Source: CAYSDH01 sp964429805 (GTDB taxonomy: Bacteria > Bacteroidota > Bacteroidia > Flavobacteriales_D > JABDKJ01). Taken from it: 62,944 nt of DNA. Under the pieces are notes generated by a model. The model worked only from the letters and a program-made list of their open reading frames with translations. It did not search any database and had not been told where the DNA came from. Where the stretch lies: assembly GCA_964429805.1 (NCBI GenBank), contig CAYSDH010000010.1:1-62944 (forward strand). The letters run 5' to 3'. Position numbers and translations under genes: made by a program. This document shows positions 44,064 to 53,508 of this stretch, piece after piece; position 1 is the first letter of the stretch, and the number at the start of each line of letters is the position of its first letter.

Positions 44064-45287
44064 ATGGATTTTACACTACCTCACTTCCAACTTCAACAAC
44101 CCGGACTTCTAGATAAAATCACTGGATTTTTTGATCCAGTATTCAGCTACATTGGAGGCGAACATTCGTACATTATAGGAGCTTTGGTGCTCTTAATAGT
44201 TGGACTATTTGTAGCCAGAATGGTCAGACGACTAGTCGCCAAAGCGCTTGGTTCTATGAAGCTTGATGAACGAGTTAATAAAGGTGGAGGCAAGCGTTTT
44301 CAGTTGGAGAAATTAATCTCCAAGCTCTTCTATTACCTCATGGTTATTTATGTCTGTATGATTGTCTTAAGCAAATTGCATGTGGGTGATGTCTTTGCAC
44401 CAATTGAGGCCATGCTTCAAGACTTCTTGTCAGCCATTCCTCAGATTTTGAAAGCAGGAATCATCGCTTTTGCAGGATACATTATTGCCAAGTTGGCATC
44501 AGAAGCTGTAGAGCTTTTGACTGAGTCGCTCAACAAACTGTCGACACGCCTAGGTTTTGACGCGACTAGTTTCAATCTGATTAGCATCCTTAAACAAGTC
44601 GTTTTCATCTTTGTGTTCATCCCTATACTAGTCATCGCTATTGACGAGTTGGGTATGGAGGCTGTCTCCGGACCAGCAACTGAGATGCTGCAAAAGTTCA
44701 TGGCGGCCATTCCTAACATCATAGGCGCTGCGCTGATCATCGGTATCTTCTATCTGATCGCAAAGTTCATTGCGCCTGCATTAAAAGAGCTACTCAAAAA
44801 CTTAGGCACTGATGAACTGCCTCAGAAAATGGGAATCAATTTCATGGAGGGGAGAAGCCTTTCAGGTATCGCGAGTTCAGTAGTGTTCTTCTTTATCATG
44901 ATAGCCGGAATCACTTCTGGACTAGAGCGATTGGAAATGGGGACCGTGGTCACAGCGCTAAATGATGTGATGGGACTTTCTGGAAAAATCCTCTTCGGAC
45001 TCGTCATCATGGTCTTAGGAAATTTCGTTGCCAAGGTGGCGTACAATTCATTGTCTGGATCAAAAGACAATGCTGGTCTTGCCTCCATTGCGCGGGTTGC
45101 CATCATGGGAATTTTCTTCGGCATCGGACTAAATGCCATGGGCATCGCCAACGAGATTGTCAACCTCGCATTTGGATTGACGCTTGGCGCTGTGGCCGTG
45201 GCCATCGCACTGTCATTCGGACTGGGAGGACGCGAAGCTGCGGGTAAGCAGATGGATCATATTTTAAAAAGGTTCAGAAAAGACTAA
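44064..45287 (+). CDS. Mechanosensitive ion channel-like membrane protein (conserved TM helix repeats)
   Basis: 407 residues, about ten hydrophobic helices. Three repeats of the conserved TM helix (PF05552-like) are visible: LQDFLSAIPQILKAGIIAFAGYIIAKL, MLQKFMAAIPNIIGAALIIG and SGKILFGLVIMVLGNFVAKVAYN. It ends with a GLTLGAVAVAIALSFGLGGREAA glycine/alanine helix reminiscent of the MscS pore helix TM3. The C-terminal vestibule domain of MscS is absent. Likely an inner-membrane channel of the small-conductance superfamily. It has a strong terminator downstream and no recognised promoter; a small ATATCG/CGATAT hairpin (44030-44047) precedes the start. Confidence 0.8.
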   Translation: MDFTLPHFQLQQPGLLDKITGFFDPVFSYIGGEHSYIIGALVLLIVGLFVARMVRRLVAKALGSMKLDERVNKGGGKRFQLEKLISKLFYYLMVIYVCMIVLSKLHVGDVFAPIEAMLQDFLSAIPQILKAGIIAFAGYIIAKLASEAVELLTESLNKLSTRLGFDATSFNLISILKQVVFIFVFIPILVIAIDELGMEAVSGPATEMLQKFMAAIPNIIGAALIIGIFYLIAKFIAPALKELLKNLGTDELPQKMGINFMEGRSLSGIASSVVFFFIMIAGITSGLERLEMGTVVTALNDVMGLSGKILFGLVIMVLGNFVAKVAYNSLSGSKDNAGLASIARVAIMGIFFGIGLNAMGIANEIVNLAFGLTLGAVAVAIALSFGLGGREAAGKQMDHILKRFRKD

Positions 45288-45349
45288 ATCACACAACTAC
45301 AACCGAGCACACTGCTATGAAAATTGTGCGGCTTCATCTGTAAGACTAT

Positions 45350-45375
45350 GCCCCCGAGTTTACTCGGGGGCTTTT
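45350..45375 (+). terminator. Rho-independent terminator after the channel gene
   Basis: GCCCCCGAG and CTCGGGGGC arms with a TTTA loop, then TTTTG. Nine perfect GC-rich pairs. Confidence 0.85.
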
Positions 45376-45400
45376 GATTTCCATCAAGTTGGACATGTAA

Positions 45401-46717
45401 ATGCAAACCATCGTCAAGAGTGTTAACTTAGTCCTTATGCGAGCGACAGCTATTCTTTTACTTCTTTTTTTTCTGGGCCTTGAAGCGCAATCACAATCAT
45501 ATTTCCCACCCACAAGTGGAGATAACTGGGACACGCTCAATCCAGAGAGCTTAGACTGGTGCCAAGAAAACCTTGACTCACTGAGTCAGTATCTCTTGGA
45601 GACAAATACAAAGTCGTTTATCATTCTCAAAAACGGACGCATAGTGGTCGAAGAGTATTTTGGCACCTATACGCAAGACTCTTTGTGGTATTGGGCTTCG
45701 GCAGGTAAAAGTTTAGCTGCTTTTCTAGTCGGCTGCGCCCAGGCAGATGGGTTTCTAGACATCAATCAACCTAGTTCTGATTTTTTAGGTCAGGGGTGGA
45801 CAAGTGCGCCACTCGAGAAAGAAAACTTGATCACCATCAAAGATCAAATCAGTATGTCCACAGGCTTAGATGATATGGTACCTGATCAAGATTGTTTGGA
45901 CCCTTCGTGCCTTCAATACCTCGAAGATGCTGGAGACCGATGGGCCTATCACAACGCACCATATCGTCTGGTGCAGGATGTTGTGTCTGAAGCGGTGGGT
46001 AGTGGTATCAACCTGTATACTTTTCAGCGCCTGGCCAACCCCATTGGCATGGGTGGCGCTTGGGTAAATTACATCCGTTTTGGAAAGGCGCGTGACATGG
46101 CTCGCTTCGGGCTTTTGATGCTCAATGATGGTGTCTGGGATGGTAATGTCATTCTTGGAGATAGCGATTATATAGAGGCTATGAAAACGCCAAGTCAACC
46201 GCATAATGAGGCTTACGGTTATCTGTGGTGGTTAAATGGTGGTGCTTCATTCATGTTGCCAGGCACTCAATTTGAGTATTCGGGTGAGTTGATTTCGTCT
46301 GCACCGGTTGATATGTATGCTGCCCTCGGTTTAAATGATCAGAAGATATACATCGTGCCAAGTTTAGACATGGTGGTGGTCAGACAAGGTGATTCTGCTG
46401 GAGATATATTTCTTGGGCCTAGTTCTTTTGATGAAACCTTGTGGTCAAGAATTATAGACCTAGAATGTGCTCCTGATAATCTTGTTGAGCAAGAACATTT
46501 TCCCTTTGCCCTTTACCCTAATCCGAGTGCAGACTTAATACAAATAGACGGTCTTCCTGCTCAGAGTTTCATTTCCATTTTTAATGCAAGTGGAGAACGA
46601 GTCATGCACCTGAGCTCGGTGCGTACCATTGACATTTCGGCATTGAGTTCTGGACTGTATGTCGTGCAAGTGCACACAGAACAGGGGGCGTGGACCACGC
46701 GCATGAAGGTAGATTGA
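45401..46717 (+). CDS. Beta-lactamase-fold serine hydrolase with T9SS type A tail
   Basis: 438 residues with a signal peptide ending EAQSQ|S. The serine beta-lactamase/DD-peptidase fold is indicated by the SxxK nucleophile WASAGKS and the YxN motif YHNAPYR, followed by ARFGLLMLNDGVWDG and IYIVPSLDMVVVRQGDS. It is a class C-like esterase/peptidase homologue, not evidence of resistance. The last 75 residues form a type A sorting tail (FALYPNPSADLIQI ... SGLYVVQVHTEQGAWTTRMKVD), so it should be exported by T9SS. The start at 45401 is possible; the ATG at 45437 (MRATAILLLLFF) gives a more usual signal peptide. Confidence 0.9.
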   Translation: MQTIVKSVNLVLMRATAILLLLFFLGLEAQSQSYFPPTSGDNWDTLNPESLDWCQENLDSLSQYLLETNTKSFIILKNGRIVVEEYFGTYTQDSLWYWASAGKSLAAFLVGCAQADGFLDINQPSSDFLGQGWTSAPLEKENLITIKDQISMSTGLDDMVPDQDCLDPSCLQYLEDAGDRWAYHNAPYRLVQDVVSEAVGSGINLYTFQRLANPIGMGGAWVNYIRFGKARDMARFGLLMLNDGVWDGNVILGDSDYIEAMKTPSQPHNEAYGYLWWLNGGASFMLPGTQFEYSGELISSAPVDMYAALGLNDQKIYIVPSLDMVVVRQGDSAGDIFLGPSSFDETLWSRIIDLECAPDNLVEQEHFPFALYPNPSADLIQIDGLPAQSFISIFNASGERVMHLSSVRTIDISALSSGLYVVQVHTEQGAWTTRMKVD

Positions 46718-46779
46718 GCGGAGTAACTCCGTCTCATTGATTACTTTCGGGCCTCAGACTTTATACTGAAACAGGCCTT

Positions 46780-49713
46780 ATGAATAAACTCAATATTCTT
46801 TTACTCGTTCTTCTTTTTGGATGCGCGGAGTCACCGCAACGTCAACTGCTTAATACGGCTATTCCTCAGTCTGAAGCCATTCAGTTTGAACAGGCCGAAA
46901 ATGATCCGCTTGGCGTCAAGATTTACACGCTCGAAAACGGACTAAAAGTCTACATGTCAGTCAACAAGGATGAGCCAAGAATCCAGACCAACATTGCCGT
47001 CAATGCTGGGTCAAAGCAAGACCCTTCTGATGCAACAGGATTGGCCCATTACTTAGAGCACATGCTCTTTAAAGGTACGTCTCGTCTGGGCACCATGGAC
47101 TGGGAAAAGGAGAGTGCGCTGTTGCAGAAAATTTCTGACACCTATGAATTAAGAAGGAATACAACTGACGAGTCTACCCGCGCGACATTGTATCAGCAGA
47201 TAGACAGCTTGTCAGTAGAGGCATCAAAATTTGCGATTGCCAATGAGTATGACAAGTTGATTTCTTCAATGGGCGCAAAAGGCACTAACGCGTATACCTC
47301 TCTGGAGCGCACGGTCTACATCAATGACATACCGAGTATAGAGTTGGAAAAGTGGCTCAAAGTAGAGAGCGAGCGTTTTTCTGAACTCGTGCTTCGCTTG
47401 TTTCATACCGAGTTAGAGACCGTGTATGAGGAATTTAATAGAGGTCAGGATAACGACCGCAGACAGGCTTACGCTAAAATGATGGCTGCGCTATACAAGA
47501 AGCACACCTATGGTACGCAGACTACCATTGGTACTGGAGAGCACCTCAAAAGTCCGTCAATGGAAGAGATTCATCAGTATTTCTCAACCTATTATGTGCC
47601 GAATAATATGGCCATCATTCTTGCAGGAGATTTTGAGCCAGAGAATGCCGTGCAGCTCATTGAAAAGTACTTTGGTGAATACAAGTCCAAGCCCGTTCCC
47701 TCATTCACGTTTGAGAAAGAGGATCCGATTGTATCGCCTGAAGTGCATGAGGTGTATGGTCGTGACAAGGAGTCTGTCTCTATCGCGTTTAGGTTGCCAA
47801 GTGCCAACCATGCCGATATGGATAAAGCGGCCATGATGGGCTCATTGTTGAGTAATGGTCAGGCTGGACTAATCGATCTTGATTTACTTCAAAATCAAAA
47901 AGTACTGGGTGGCTATGCGTATCTCTCTGCGAATCGAGATTACTCTTCATTTAATCTAGGAGGCACCCCGCGTGAAGGTCAAGCGTTAGAAGAAGTGAAA
48001 GATCTTTTGCTTAGTCAAGTAGAACGAATTAAATCAGGTGATTTTGACCAGTGGTTAATGGACGCGGTGGTCAAAGACTACAAACTCTCTCAGTACCAAT
48101 CGTTCGACTACAATCGTAGTAGGACCAGAGCCATGACAAACACATTTATCATGGGGCAAGACTGGAAGTATGCCTCGCAGAGTCTTGCTCGGATTTCTGC
48201 ATTGACTAAAGAAGACATCGTGGCGTTTGCCAACAAGTACTGCAAGAGTGACAACTACATCACAGTATACAAGCGAAATGGTGAGCCGGTGACACACAAA
48301 GTGGAGAAGCCTGAAATCAGCAAGTTGGGCTTAAACAGAGATGTGAAATCTGACTTTGTAAAAGAGATGGACCTTCTTGAATCTAGCAGAGCCACACCGC
48401 AATTTTTAAATTTTGAAAAGGACATAGTCAGCAGGTCTTTGTCAAACGGACTGAAGTTTTACGCGGTAAAAAATGAAAAGAACCCAACGTTTCAACTGAA
48501 CTATGTTTTTGACATGGGCTCCAGGCATGATGAGAAAATGGCCTTGGCCATGGACTACCTCACGTACCTCGGCACCTCAAAATACTCAGCTGCCGAGCTT
48601 AATGAGGAGTTTTATAAACTAGGCTGCTACTTTGGTGTGTCTGCCGGACTAGAACGGTCTTATGTGTACATCGGTGGGTTGGAAGAGAGTATGGCTGAAG
48701 GTTTGCAGCTGATTGAACATCTATTAAAAGAGGCTGTGTCTGATCAGCAAGCCTATGACAACATGGTGGCTGACATTGTCAAGTCCAGAAAAGATGCGAA
48801 GTTGAACAAGCGGAGTATTCTGTATCAAGGTCTTGCAAATTATGCCAAGTACGGAAAGACCAATCCGCAGACAGATCAGATGACTGAAGAGGAGTTAAAG
48901 TCTGTCAACGTAGATGAGCTTGTGTCGATGGTCAAAGACGTGTTTTCGTTTGAGCATTATGTCTATTACTATGGCGGAAGCTCTCAGTCAGAGACGGCCG
49001 CATTGATAGAGAAAAGTCATCAGGTCAATGCTGAACTTAAAGCCCTGCCGAGCATGCATGAATATGAAGAGTTAGACCGCCAAGGCAACGAAGTATTTTT
49101 TGCGCACTATGATATGGTGCAGTCAGAGATCATGATGATGGCCAAAGGGCCTCTGTATGACGCTTCGCTCATTCCTTCTCAAAGACTGTTTAACGAGTAT
49201 TTTGGTTCAGGATTGTCGAGTATCATTTTTCAAGAAATCAGAGAGTCTAAGGCGCTGGCATACTCGGCCTATGCGAGATACAGCGTGCCTTCGAGTCCAG
49301 AGAGAAATCACTTTGTATCGGCCTATGTGGGTACTCAGGTAGATAAGATGGGAGAGGCCATTGACGCCATGCTGACCTTGATGAATGACATGCCTCGGGC
49401 CGATGATCAGTTTGAAGGCAGTCGTCTTGCCGCGCTGAAGAAAATTGAAACAAGCAGAACGAAGTCTCAAAACATATTTTGGAGATACTTGTCAGCCAAG
49501 AAGTATGGTCGAGAAAGCGACCTGAATCAAGATATATACTCTGCGCTCAAGCAAAGTGATTTCGAAGACTTAAACCGCTTTTTTAATGAGCAAGTAAAAG
49601 GAAAGGACTACACTTTTATAGTGATTGGCCATCGAGATAAGGTCGATATGGATGCGCTCAAAGAGCTTGGCCCGGTCAAGGAGTTGAGCCTGGAAGAACT
49701 GTTTGGTTATTGA
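46780..49713 (+). CDS. M16 family zinc metalloprotease (lipoprotein)
   Basis: 977 residues, two fused M16 halves (pitrilysin/processing-peptidase type). The inverted zinc motif HYLEH is at residues 90-94 (H90, E93, H94), with the third ligand Glu in ELETVYEEFNRG. The second half (from about residue 540) lacks the motif, as is usual for the inactive domain. The N-terminus has a lipobox LLFGC|AES, so it is anchored in the envelope. Such enzymes degrade peptides in the periplasm. Its last 38 bases overlap the opposing membrane-protein gene. Confidence 0.95.
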   Translation: MNKLNILLLVLLFGCAESPQRQLLNTAIPQSEAIQFEQAENDPLGVKIYTLENGLKVYMSVNKDEPRIQTNIAVNAGSKQDPSDATGLAHYLEHMLFKGTSRLGTMDWEKESALLQKISDTYELRRNTTDESTRATLYQQIDSLSVEASKFAIANEYDKLISSMGAKGTNAYTSLERTVYINDIPSIELEKWLKVESERFSELVLRLFHTELETVYEEFNRGQDNDRRQAYAKMMAALYKKHTYGTQTTIGTGEHLKSPSMEEIHQYFSTYYVPNNMAIILAGDFEPENAVQLIEKYFGEYKSKPVPSFTFEKEDPIVSPEVHEVYGRDKESVSIAFRLPSANHADMDKAAMMGSLLSNGQAGLIDLDLLQNQKVLGGYAYLSANRDYSSFNLGGTPREGQALEEVKDLLLSQVERIKSGDFDQWLMDAVVKDYKLSQYQSFDYNRSRTRAMTNTFIMGQDWKYASQSLARISALTKEDIVAFANKYCKSDNYITVYKRNGEPVTHKVEKPEISKLGLNRDVKSDFVKEMDLLESSRATPQFLNFEKDIVSRSLSNGLKFYAVKNEKNPTFQLNYVFDMGSRHDEKMALAMDYLTYLGTSKYSAAELNEEFYKLGCYFGVSAGLERSYVYIGGLEESMAEGLQLIEHLLKEAVSDQQAYDNMVADIVKSRKDAKLNKRSILYQGLANYAKYGKTNPQTDQMTEEELKSVNVDELVSMVKDVFSFEHYVYYYGGSSQSETAALIEKSHQVNAELKALPSMHEYEELDRQGNEVFFAHYDMVQSEIMMMAKGPLYDASLIPSQRLFNEYFGSGLSSIIFQEIRESKALAYSAYARYSVPSSPERNHFVSAYVGTQVDKMGEAIDAMLTLMNDMPRADDQFEGSRLAALKKIETSRTKSQNIFWRYLSAKKYGRESDLNQDIYSALKQSDFEDLNRFFNEQVKGKDYTFIVIGHRDKVDMDALKELGPVKELSLEELFGY

Positions 49714-51277
49714 CCGCGGGAGCGCTGGTGCGCATCCATGGCAATGATTTTAATGTGCTTGAGATTAGCTCGCTCGTTGATCGGGTTACTCTGCGCTCTT
49801 CGTAAGAAATTTCGTGAAGGCCTTTGGCTAAGTCTGCGATAGGGTAGTGGCAGAGTATACCGCGCTGATTGAGGTACGGGTGGATATGAAAAAATGACTG
49901 TACTTCTGCATCAATTTCTATTCCATCGACTTTAATACTATAAGACTTTAAGAGCGCAGTTTTGATGCGTTCTGCATTCCGTTTGTCCGCTTCCCTTAAG
50001 TCCTCACTAAGCTGCTTGTTCAAACTGTCAATCTCTTTGTTGAGTGAGTCTATCAGCCCTTGATTGGCGTCTTGTTTTTTATGCCGTTCATCGACTTTCT
50101 GCTTATACAGTTTTTTTACTTCTGCATTTACTTTCTCTTTCAGCTTGATGTGCTCAGGGCGTTTGTACTCGTCAAACATCTCACCGAGATTCATGCCCCG
50201 TTCAAAAAAAGGCTCGATATCCTCGTTTTTATTCAAGCTGCGAATTTGATTCTTACCTATGGACACGAAAAAAACGAGTTGGTCATCTTCCACATAAAAT
50301 TCTCTCATAGTGATGTCAGCCAAGTCACAAGGCTCAACTTGAAGCGGGCCTAGCTCTGCACTCGACAAGGCTTGCATCCTGAGGTCATCATAATAACAAT
50401 GATTGAGAAAAGTGCCAGTCTTCAACGCGAGGTCTTCGGGTGGGAAGTAGGGATTAGACTCCACACCAATGCGCGGCATCAACACCGTAATTAATAAGAT
50501 ATAGGGGATGGATAGAAAGAACCATCTTCTAGTGTAAGAGTTGTCTAAAAAGTTGAACAGAATTGGTCTGTACAAGAAGGAAAGTGTCAAAGCAGAAAAC
50601 ACCCTGTAGATGAAGCCATAGACTCGCTCAAAAGCAGGATTTCGCACCCGCTTAAATAGACCTCCTGTAATGAAGTCTACAAAAACGATGAACCCTAAAA
50701 ACATATAGAGCGTTATCAAGACACCCCATATTCCAGTAACGGTCGTGTTTCCGTCTTCAAAATTAAAGGCCAAGGAGAGCGCCAGCGGTAACAGAAAAAG
50801 ACACCAAGAAAGGAATATGAAAAATAAGAGAAAGGTATACGCAAAGATGGTGCTGCACAGACGCTCTAAGCGCTCTATAAATTCATCATACGAGCCTATT
50901 TTTCTAGCGAAAAGATTTCGGAAATAGGGGCTGTAGTTGAGCTTCTTGTAATCAATATCACCCGAGACATATCTGAGTCCGATAGCACCAATCCAAAATC
51001 CGCGCAAGAAGATGTGAGCTACTAAATTGATGGTGCCAATCATCCAAGCGGTACGGGCCACCCACCAAGAAAGATCACCGAGCAAATTACTGACGCCAAC
51101 GGTGTTATGCTCTATCCAAATGCCATACGCATCAACCATCTCTGACGAGCCGATGATACCGTATAGCGCAAGTCCAGATATCAGTAACTCCAGTTGCCAG
51201 CTCTCTTGCTGCAGGGCTTCTAGCCAATCCGCCAGTACGGACTTATCGCTATTATTTTCTTCTGGATGGTCTGCCAT
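49676..51277 (-). CDS. Unrecognised polytopic membrane protein with C-terminal soluble domain
   Basis: 533 residues. A polar N-terminus with LADWLEALQQESWQLELLI is followed by about six membrane helices between residues 30 and 285 (helix-rich LAGLYGII, WWVARTAWMIG, FAYTFLLFFIFLSWCLFLLP, YMFLGFIVFVDF, RWFFLSIPYILLITVLMP). The C-terminal half is soluble and contains a highly charged coiled coil (about 375-450, VNAEVKKLYKQKVDERHKK and INKEIDSLNKQLSEDL). I do not recognise the family and assign no function. A mechanical or scaffold role is possible. It is convergent with the M16 protease and followed by no terminator of its own. Confidence 0.65.
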   Translation of the reverse strand: MADHPEENNSDKSVLADWLEALQQESWQLELLISGLALYGIIGSSEMVDAYGIWIEHNTVGVSNLLGDLSWWVARTAWMIGTINLVAHIFLRGFWIGAIGLRYVSGDIDYKKLNYSPYFRNLFARKIGSYDEFIERLERLCSTIFAYTFLLFFIFLSWCLFLLPLALSLAFNFEDGNTTVTGIWGVLITLYMFLGFIVFVDFITGGLFKRVRNPAFERVYGFIYRVFSALTLSFLYRPILFNFLDNSYTRRWFFLSIPYILLITVLMPRIGVESNPYFPPEDLALKTGTFLNHCYYDDLRMQALSSAELGPLQVEPCDLADITMREFYVEDDQLVFFVSIGKNQIRSLNKNEDIEPFFERGMNLGEMFDEYKRPEHIKLKEKVNAEVKKLYKQKVDERHKKQDANQGLIDSLNKEIDSLNKQLSEDLREADKRNAERIKTALLKSYSIKVDGIEIDAEVQSFFHIHPYLNQRGILCHYPIADLAKGLHEISYEERRVTRSTSELISSTLKSLPWMRTSAPAVNNQTVLPGSTP

Positions 51278-51337
51278 AGGTGCGAGAAAGATACAATCTA
51301 AAAAGAACAGCGCTCATTCGCGCGCACGACTCATCAG

Positions 51338-51376
51338 AAAAAGAAAAGCTGCTCTCCGTTAAGGAAAGCAGCTTTT
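51338..51376 (-). terminator. Rho-independent terminator after the PDZ gene
   Basis: On the minus strand AAAAGCTGCT pairs with AGCAGCTTTT across a 13-base loop, followed by a CTTTTTC tract. It closes the PDZ gene at 51398. Confidence 0.8.
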
Positions 51377-51397
51377 ACTTTATTAACCAAAACAAAC

Positions 51398-52597
51398 CTA
51401 CTCTTTCACAATCTTCTTGCTATACGTCTTCCCATTTTGGATGACCTGCATGAAGTAATTTCCTGATGCTTTATTTGAGATGTCAATCTCATTTTGATAC
51501 TGGCCGCTAAAGTCACCGAGCATTTCAAAGTATACTTTGTTGCCACTGCTGTCATAGACAACCACACTTAGGTCGCCAGTCTCTTTACTGCTAAACTGTA
51601 GGTCAAATCGGCCATCACTCGGGTTAGGGTAGAAGCGCAAATCGTCAAGCTGGAGGTCATTGGCCGCGCTAATCTTAGGCTCTGCCTGTGCATTAGCCTT
51701 GTCTAGCTCCTCAGAGTCAATGTCAGTTATGAATATGATTACGCGCGAACTTTGCGGGCCACCGTCTGTATCGATGTCTATTCCCATCTGCTCAAACTGC
51801 TTCTCCATTTCTTTCATCATCTCTTCCAGCTCACCATCTTTCATTTCAAACAGCCCACCGCTATTTTTCAATTCTTCAAGTCCACGGTTATCATTTAATT
51901 GATTCATCATTTCTTCAATCATTCTCTCCATGTCTTCTCCAAATAACTCGGAGTCTAATTTCATCTCTCCACACTGTCCAGAAAAAGGACTGACGAGGTG
52001 ATGAGCACTTTCTTGCTGACCCAATTCTGCTTTCGATTTTTGAGTCTTTCCGTCTCTCATGTAGGTCAGTGCCACTTTCTCTCCGCTGCTACTTTCTTGC
52101 ACTAGAGTTTTGAGCGACTCATAGTCTGAAACTTTCTTGCCATCAAAAGACTGAATGACATCACCAGCTTGAAGGCCCATTTTTTCAGCCGTTCCGCCTT
52201 TTACCACCATTGATACTTTCGCGCCTTCTCCAACATAGTCGCTATCGAGATGCACACCCAAGAAAGGCCGTGCCTCATGACCATCTGTATCGCTATGCCA
52301 TGAGAAATTGCTGTTGTCGGTATCAAATTCAAGTCGGCTTTCTTCACCATTGACTATGATTTCAATCATCTTCTTACCCACTTGGTCATCAATGTTGATG
52401 TCAATATTTTGGTCTTCAAGGAGCTGCTCTAGGTTAAACTCTTCGCCCAGATTAAATTCTTTTTCCTCTACCGTCACATTGCCGTCTTCGTTAGTCTTGA
52501 TCTTGATTTTGACTTGTCCACTTTGAGCCTGAACGTGGTTGACTGAACACAACATGACTAGTGCTACTAATGTGTACTTGTTCCAAATGCTGCTCAT
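51398..52597 (-). CDS. PDZ-domain exoprotein with T9SS type A tail
   Basis: About 399 residues from the ATG at 52597 (MSSIWNKYTLV); an upstream in-frame TTG adds ten residues. The signal peptide ends VQAQ|S. After a charged region (about 20-100) there is one PDZ domain (about 105-190; FLGVHLDSDYVGEGAKVSMVVKGGTAEKMGLQAGDVIQSFDGKKV). A Met/Glu-rich helical stretch (EEMMKEMEKQFEQMG) follows. The end carries a type A sorting tail (FYPNPSDGRFDLQFS ... SGNYFMQVIQNGKTYSKKIVKE). No protease catalytic triad is present. It may bind C-terminal peptides at the cell surface. Confidence 0.88.
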   Translation of the reverse strand: MSSIWNKYTLVALVMLCSVNHVQAQSGQVKIKIKTNEDGNVTVEEKEFNLGEEFNLEQLLEDQNIDINIDDQVGKKMIEIIVNGEESRLEFDTDNSNFSWHSDTDGHEARPFLGVHLDSDYVGEGAKVSMVVKGGTAEKMGLQAGDVIQSFDGKKVSDYESLKTLVQESSSGEKVALTYMRDGKTQKSKAELGQQESAHHLVSPFSGQCGEMKLDSELFGEDMERMIEEMMNQLNDNRGLEELKNSGGLFEMKDGELEEMMKEMEKQFEQMGIDIDTDGGPQSSRVIIFITDIDSEELDKANAQAEPKISAANDLQLDDLRFYPNPSDGRFDLQFSSKETGDLSVVVYDSSGNKVYFEMLGDFSGQYQNEIDISNKASGNYFMQVIQNGKTYSKKIVKE

Positions 52598-52624
52598 AAT
52601 TTGACGTATTAAAAATGATTGAGA

Positions 52625-52632
52625 CAAAACTA
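52625..52632 (-). promoter_or_regulatory. -7 box upstream of the PDZ gene
   Basis: TAGTTTTG on the minus strand fits TAnnTTTG and lies 28 bases before the ATG at 52597. It overlaps the foot of the upstream terminator by one base. Confidence 0.4.
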
Positions 52633-52657
52633 CAACGGCCCCATGAGGGGCCGTTGT
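52632..52657 (-). terminator. Rho-independent terminator after the Bax-inhibitor-like gene
   Basis: ACAACGGCCCC and GGGGCCGTTGT are perfect 11-base arms around a four-base loop, 30 bp past the stop of the gene at 52687; a short AGTTTTG follows on the minus strand. Confidence 0.8.
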
Positions 52658-52686
52658 TAATATTAGTGAAAGAATGTTAAGCCGAT

Positions 52687-53391
52687 TTAGTCTCTGCTAA
52701 AGATGCTAATGATGTAATAGAGCAAAGTCATAAATGAGGCAAACAGACCTAGAGAGGCTGCTACATATTGACTTGTGTGGTACTGATATAGCAACTGAGA
52801 TGTCTGATAGAGAATACTTCCTCCTACCAAGACAACCATACCTAGTGAGAATACAAGGCCAAGGTTAAACCCGAAAAGTATTCCTGCTACTATCGCACCA
52901 CCAGCAATCATTCCGCCAAGCACAAGCGCTGAACGTAAGAATGAAAAGTCCTTTTTAGTGACAAGCACTACTGCACTAAGTCCTACAAACAAAAAGACCG
53001 CGGTCACAAATGACTTAATCAAAACACTGCCATCGGCAGAGACATACATGGCGAGCATCAGTAGAGGCATGAAAATGATAGAAATTGCTACCACGTACAA
53101 ACCGAGCCCGGCATATTGCATGGCCTTATTATTAGGAGTCAAGGCCCATTTTTGAGAAACAGTTGAGGCTACATAATATACTCCCAGCACTGCTAACCAT
53201 GCGTAACCTTGGGTCATGCTGATAGCAAACTCTCTAACGGCAGGAATGCTCATTAAAAATGACTCAACAAGAAGGAAAGCCAAAAACGCTCCGGCTAAGT
53301 GTGCGTAGGTCTTTCTGATAAATGTCGCCTTTGCCTCCATCGGCATGCTGTCGACCATTCCTTTGTCCAGTATAACTTCTTTAGTATCCAT
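52687..53391 (-). CDS. Bax inhibitor-1/YccA family membrane protein
   Basis: About 234 residues with seven hydrophobic helices of the BI-1 (TMBIM) fold. Features include FIRKTYAHLAGAFLAFLLVESF, YAWLAVLGVYYVASTVSQKWA, ALVLGGMIAGGAIVAGILFGF, and the conserved polar end ILYQTSQLLYQYHTSQYV with aspartate-like roles replaced by Gln/His. The family forms pH-sensitive calcium leak channels in characterised members. The start is the ATG at 53391 (MDTKEV), not the upstream TTG. A terminator follows and no operon partner is seen. Confidence 0.9.
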   Translation of the reverse strand: MDTKEVILDKGMVDSMPMEAKATFIRKTYAHLAGAFLAFLLVESFLMSIPAVREFAISMTQGYAWLAVLGVYYVASTVSQKWALTPNNKAMQYAGLGLYVVAISIIFMPLLMLAMYVSADGSVLIKSFVTAVFLFVGLSAVVLVTKKDFSFLRSALVLGGMIAGGAIVAGILFGFNLGLVFSLGMVVLVGGSILYQTSQLLYQYHTSQYVAASLGLFASFMTLLYYIISIFSRD

Positions 53392-53496
53392 GGTTTTAAA
53401 TTTAAATGATACCAAGATACAGCAAATTCTTTACCAAGAACAAAACTCTGACAGCTTGTCAGAAGCTCCGAGTTCACTGTCCACCGCAGAATCACG

Positions 53497-53504
53497 TACC
53501 TTTG
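53497..53504 (+). promoter_or_regulatory. -7 box five bases upstream of a GTG start
   Basis: TACCTTTG fits TAnnTTTG. If used, transcription starts about 5-8 bases on, at or just inside the GTG at 53509, which would make the DUF2279 mRNA leaderless or shift its start. Confidence 0.4.
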
Positions 53505-53508
53505 AGCT

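Noticed and set aside
45401..46717. An antibiotic-resistance beta-lactamase
   Set aside because: Only the general serine hydrolase fold motifs (SxxK, YxN) are present, in a T9SS-exported protein; nothing indicates resistance.
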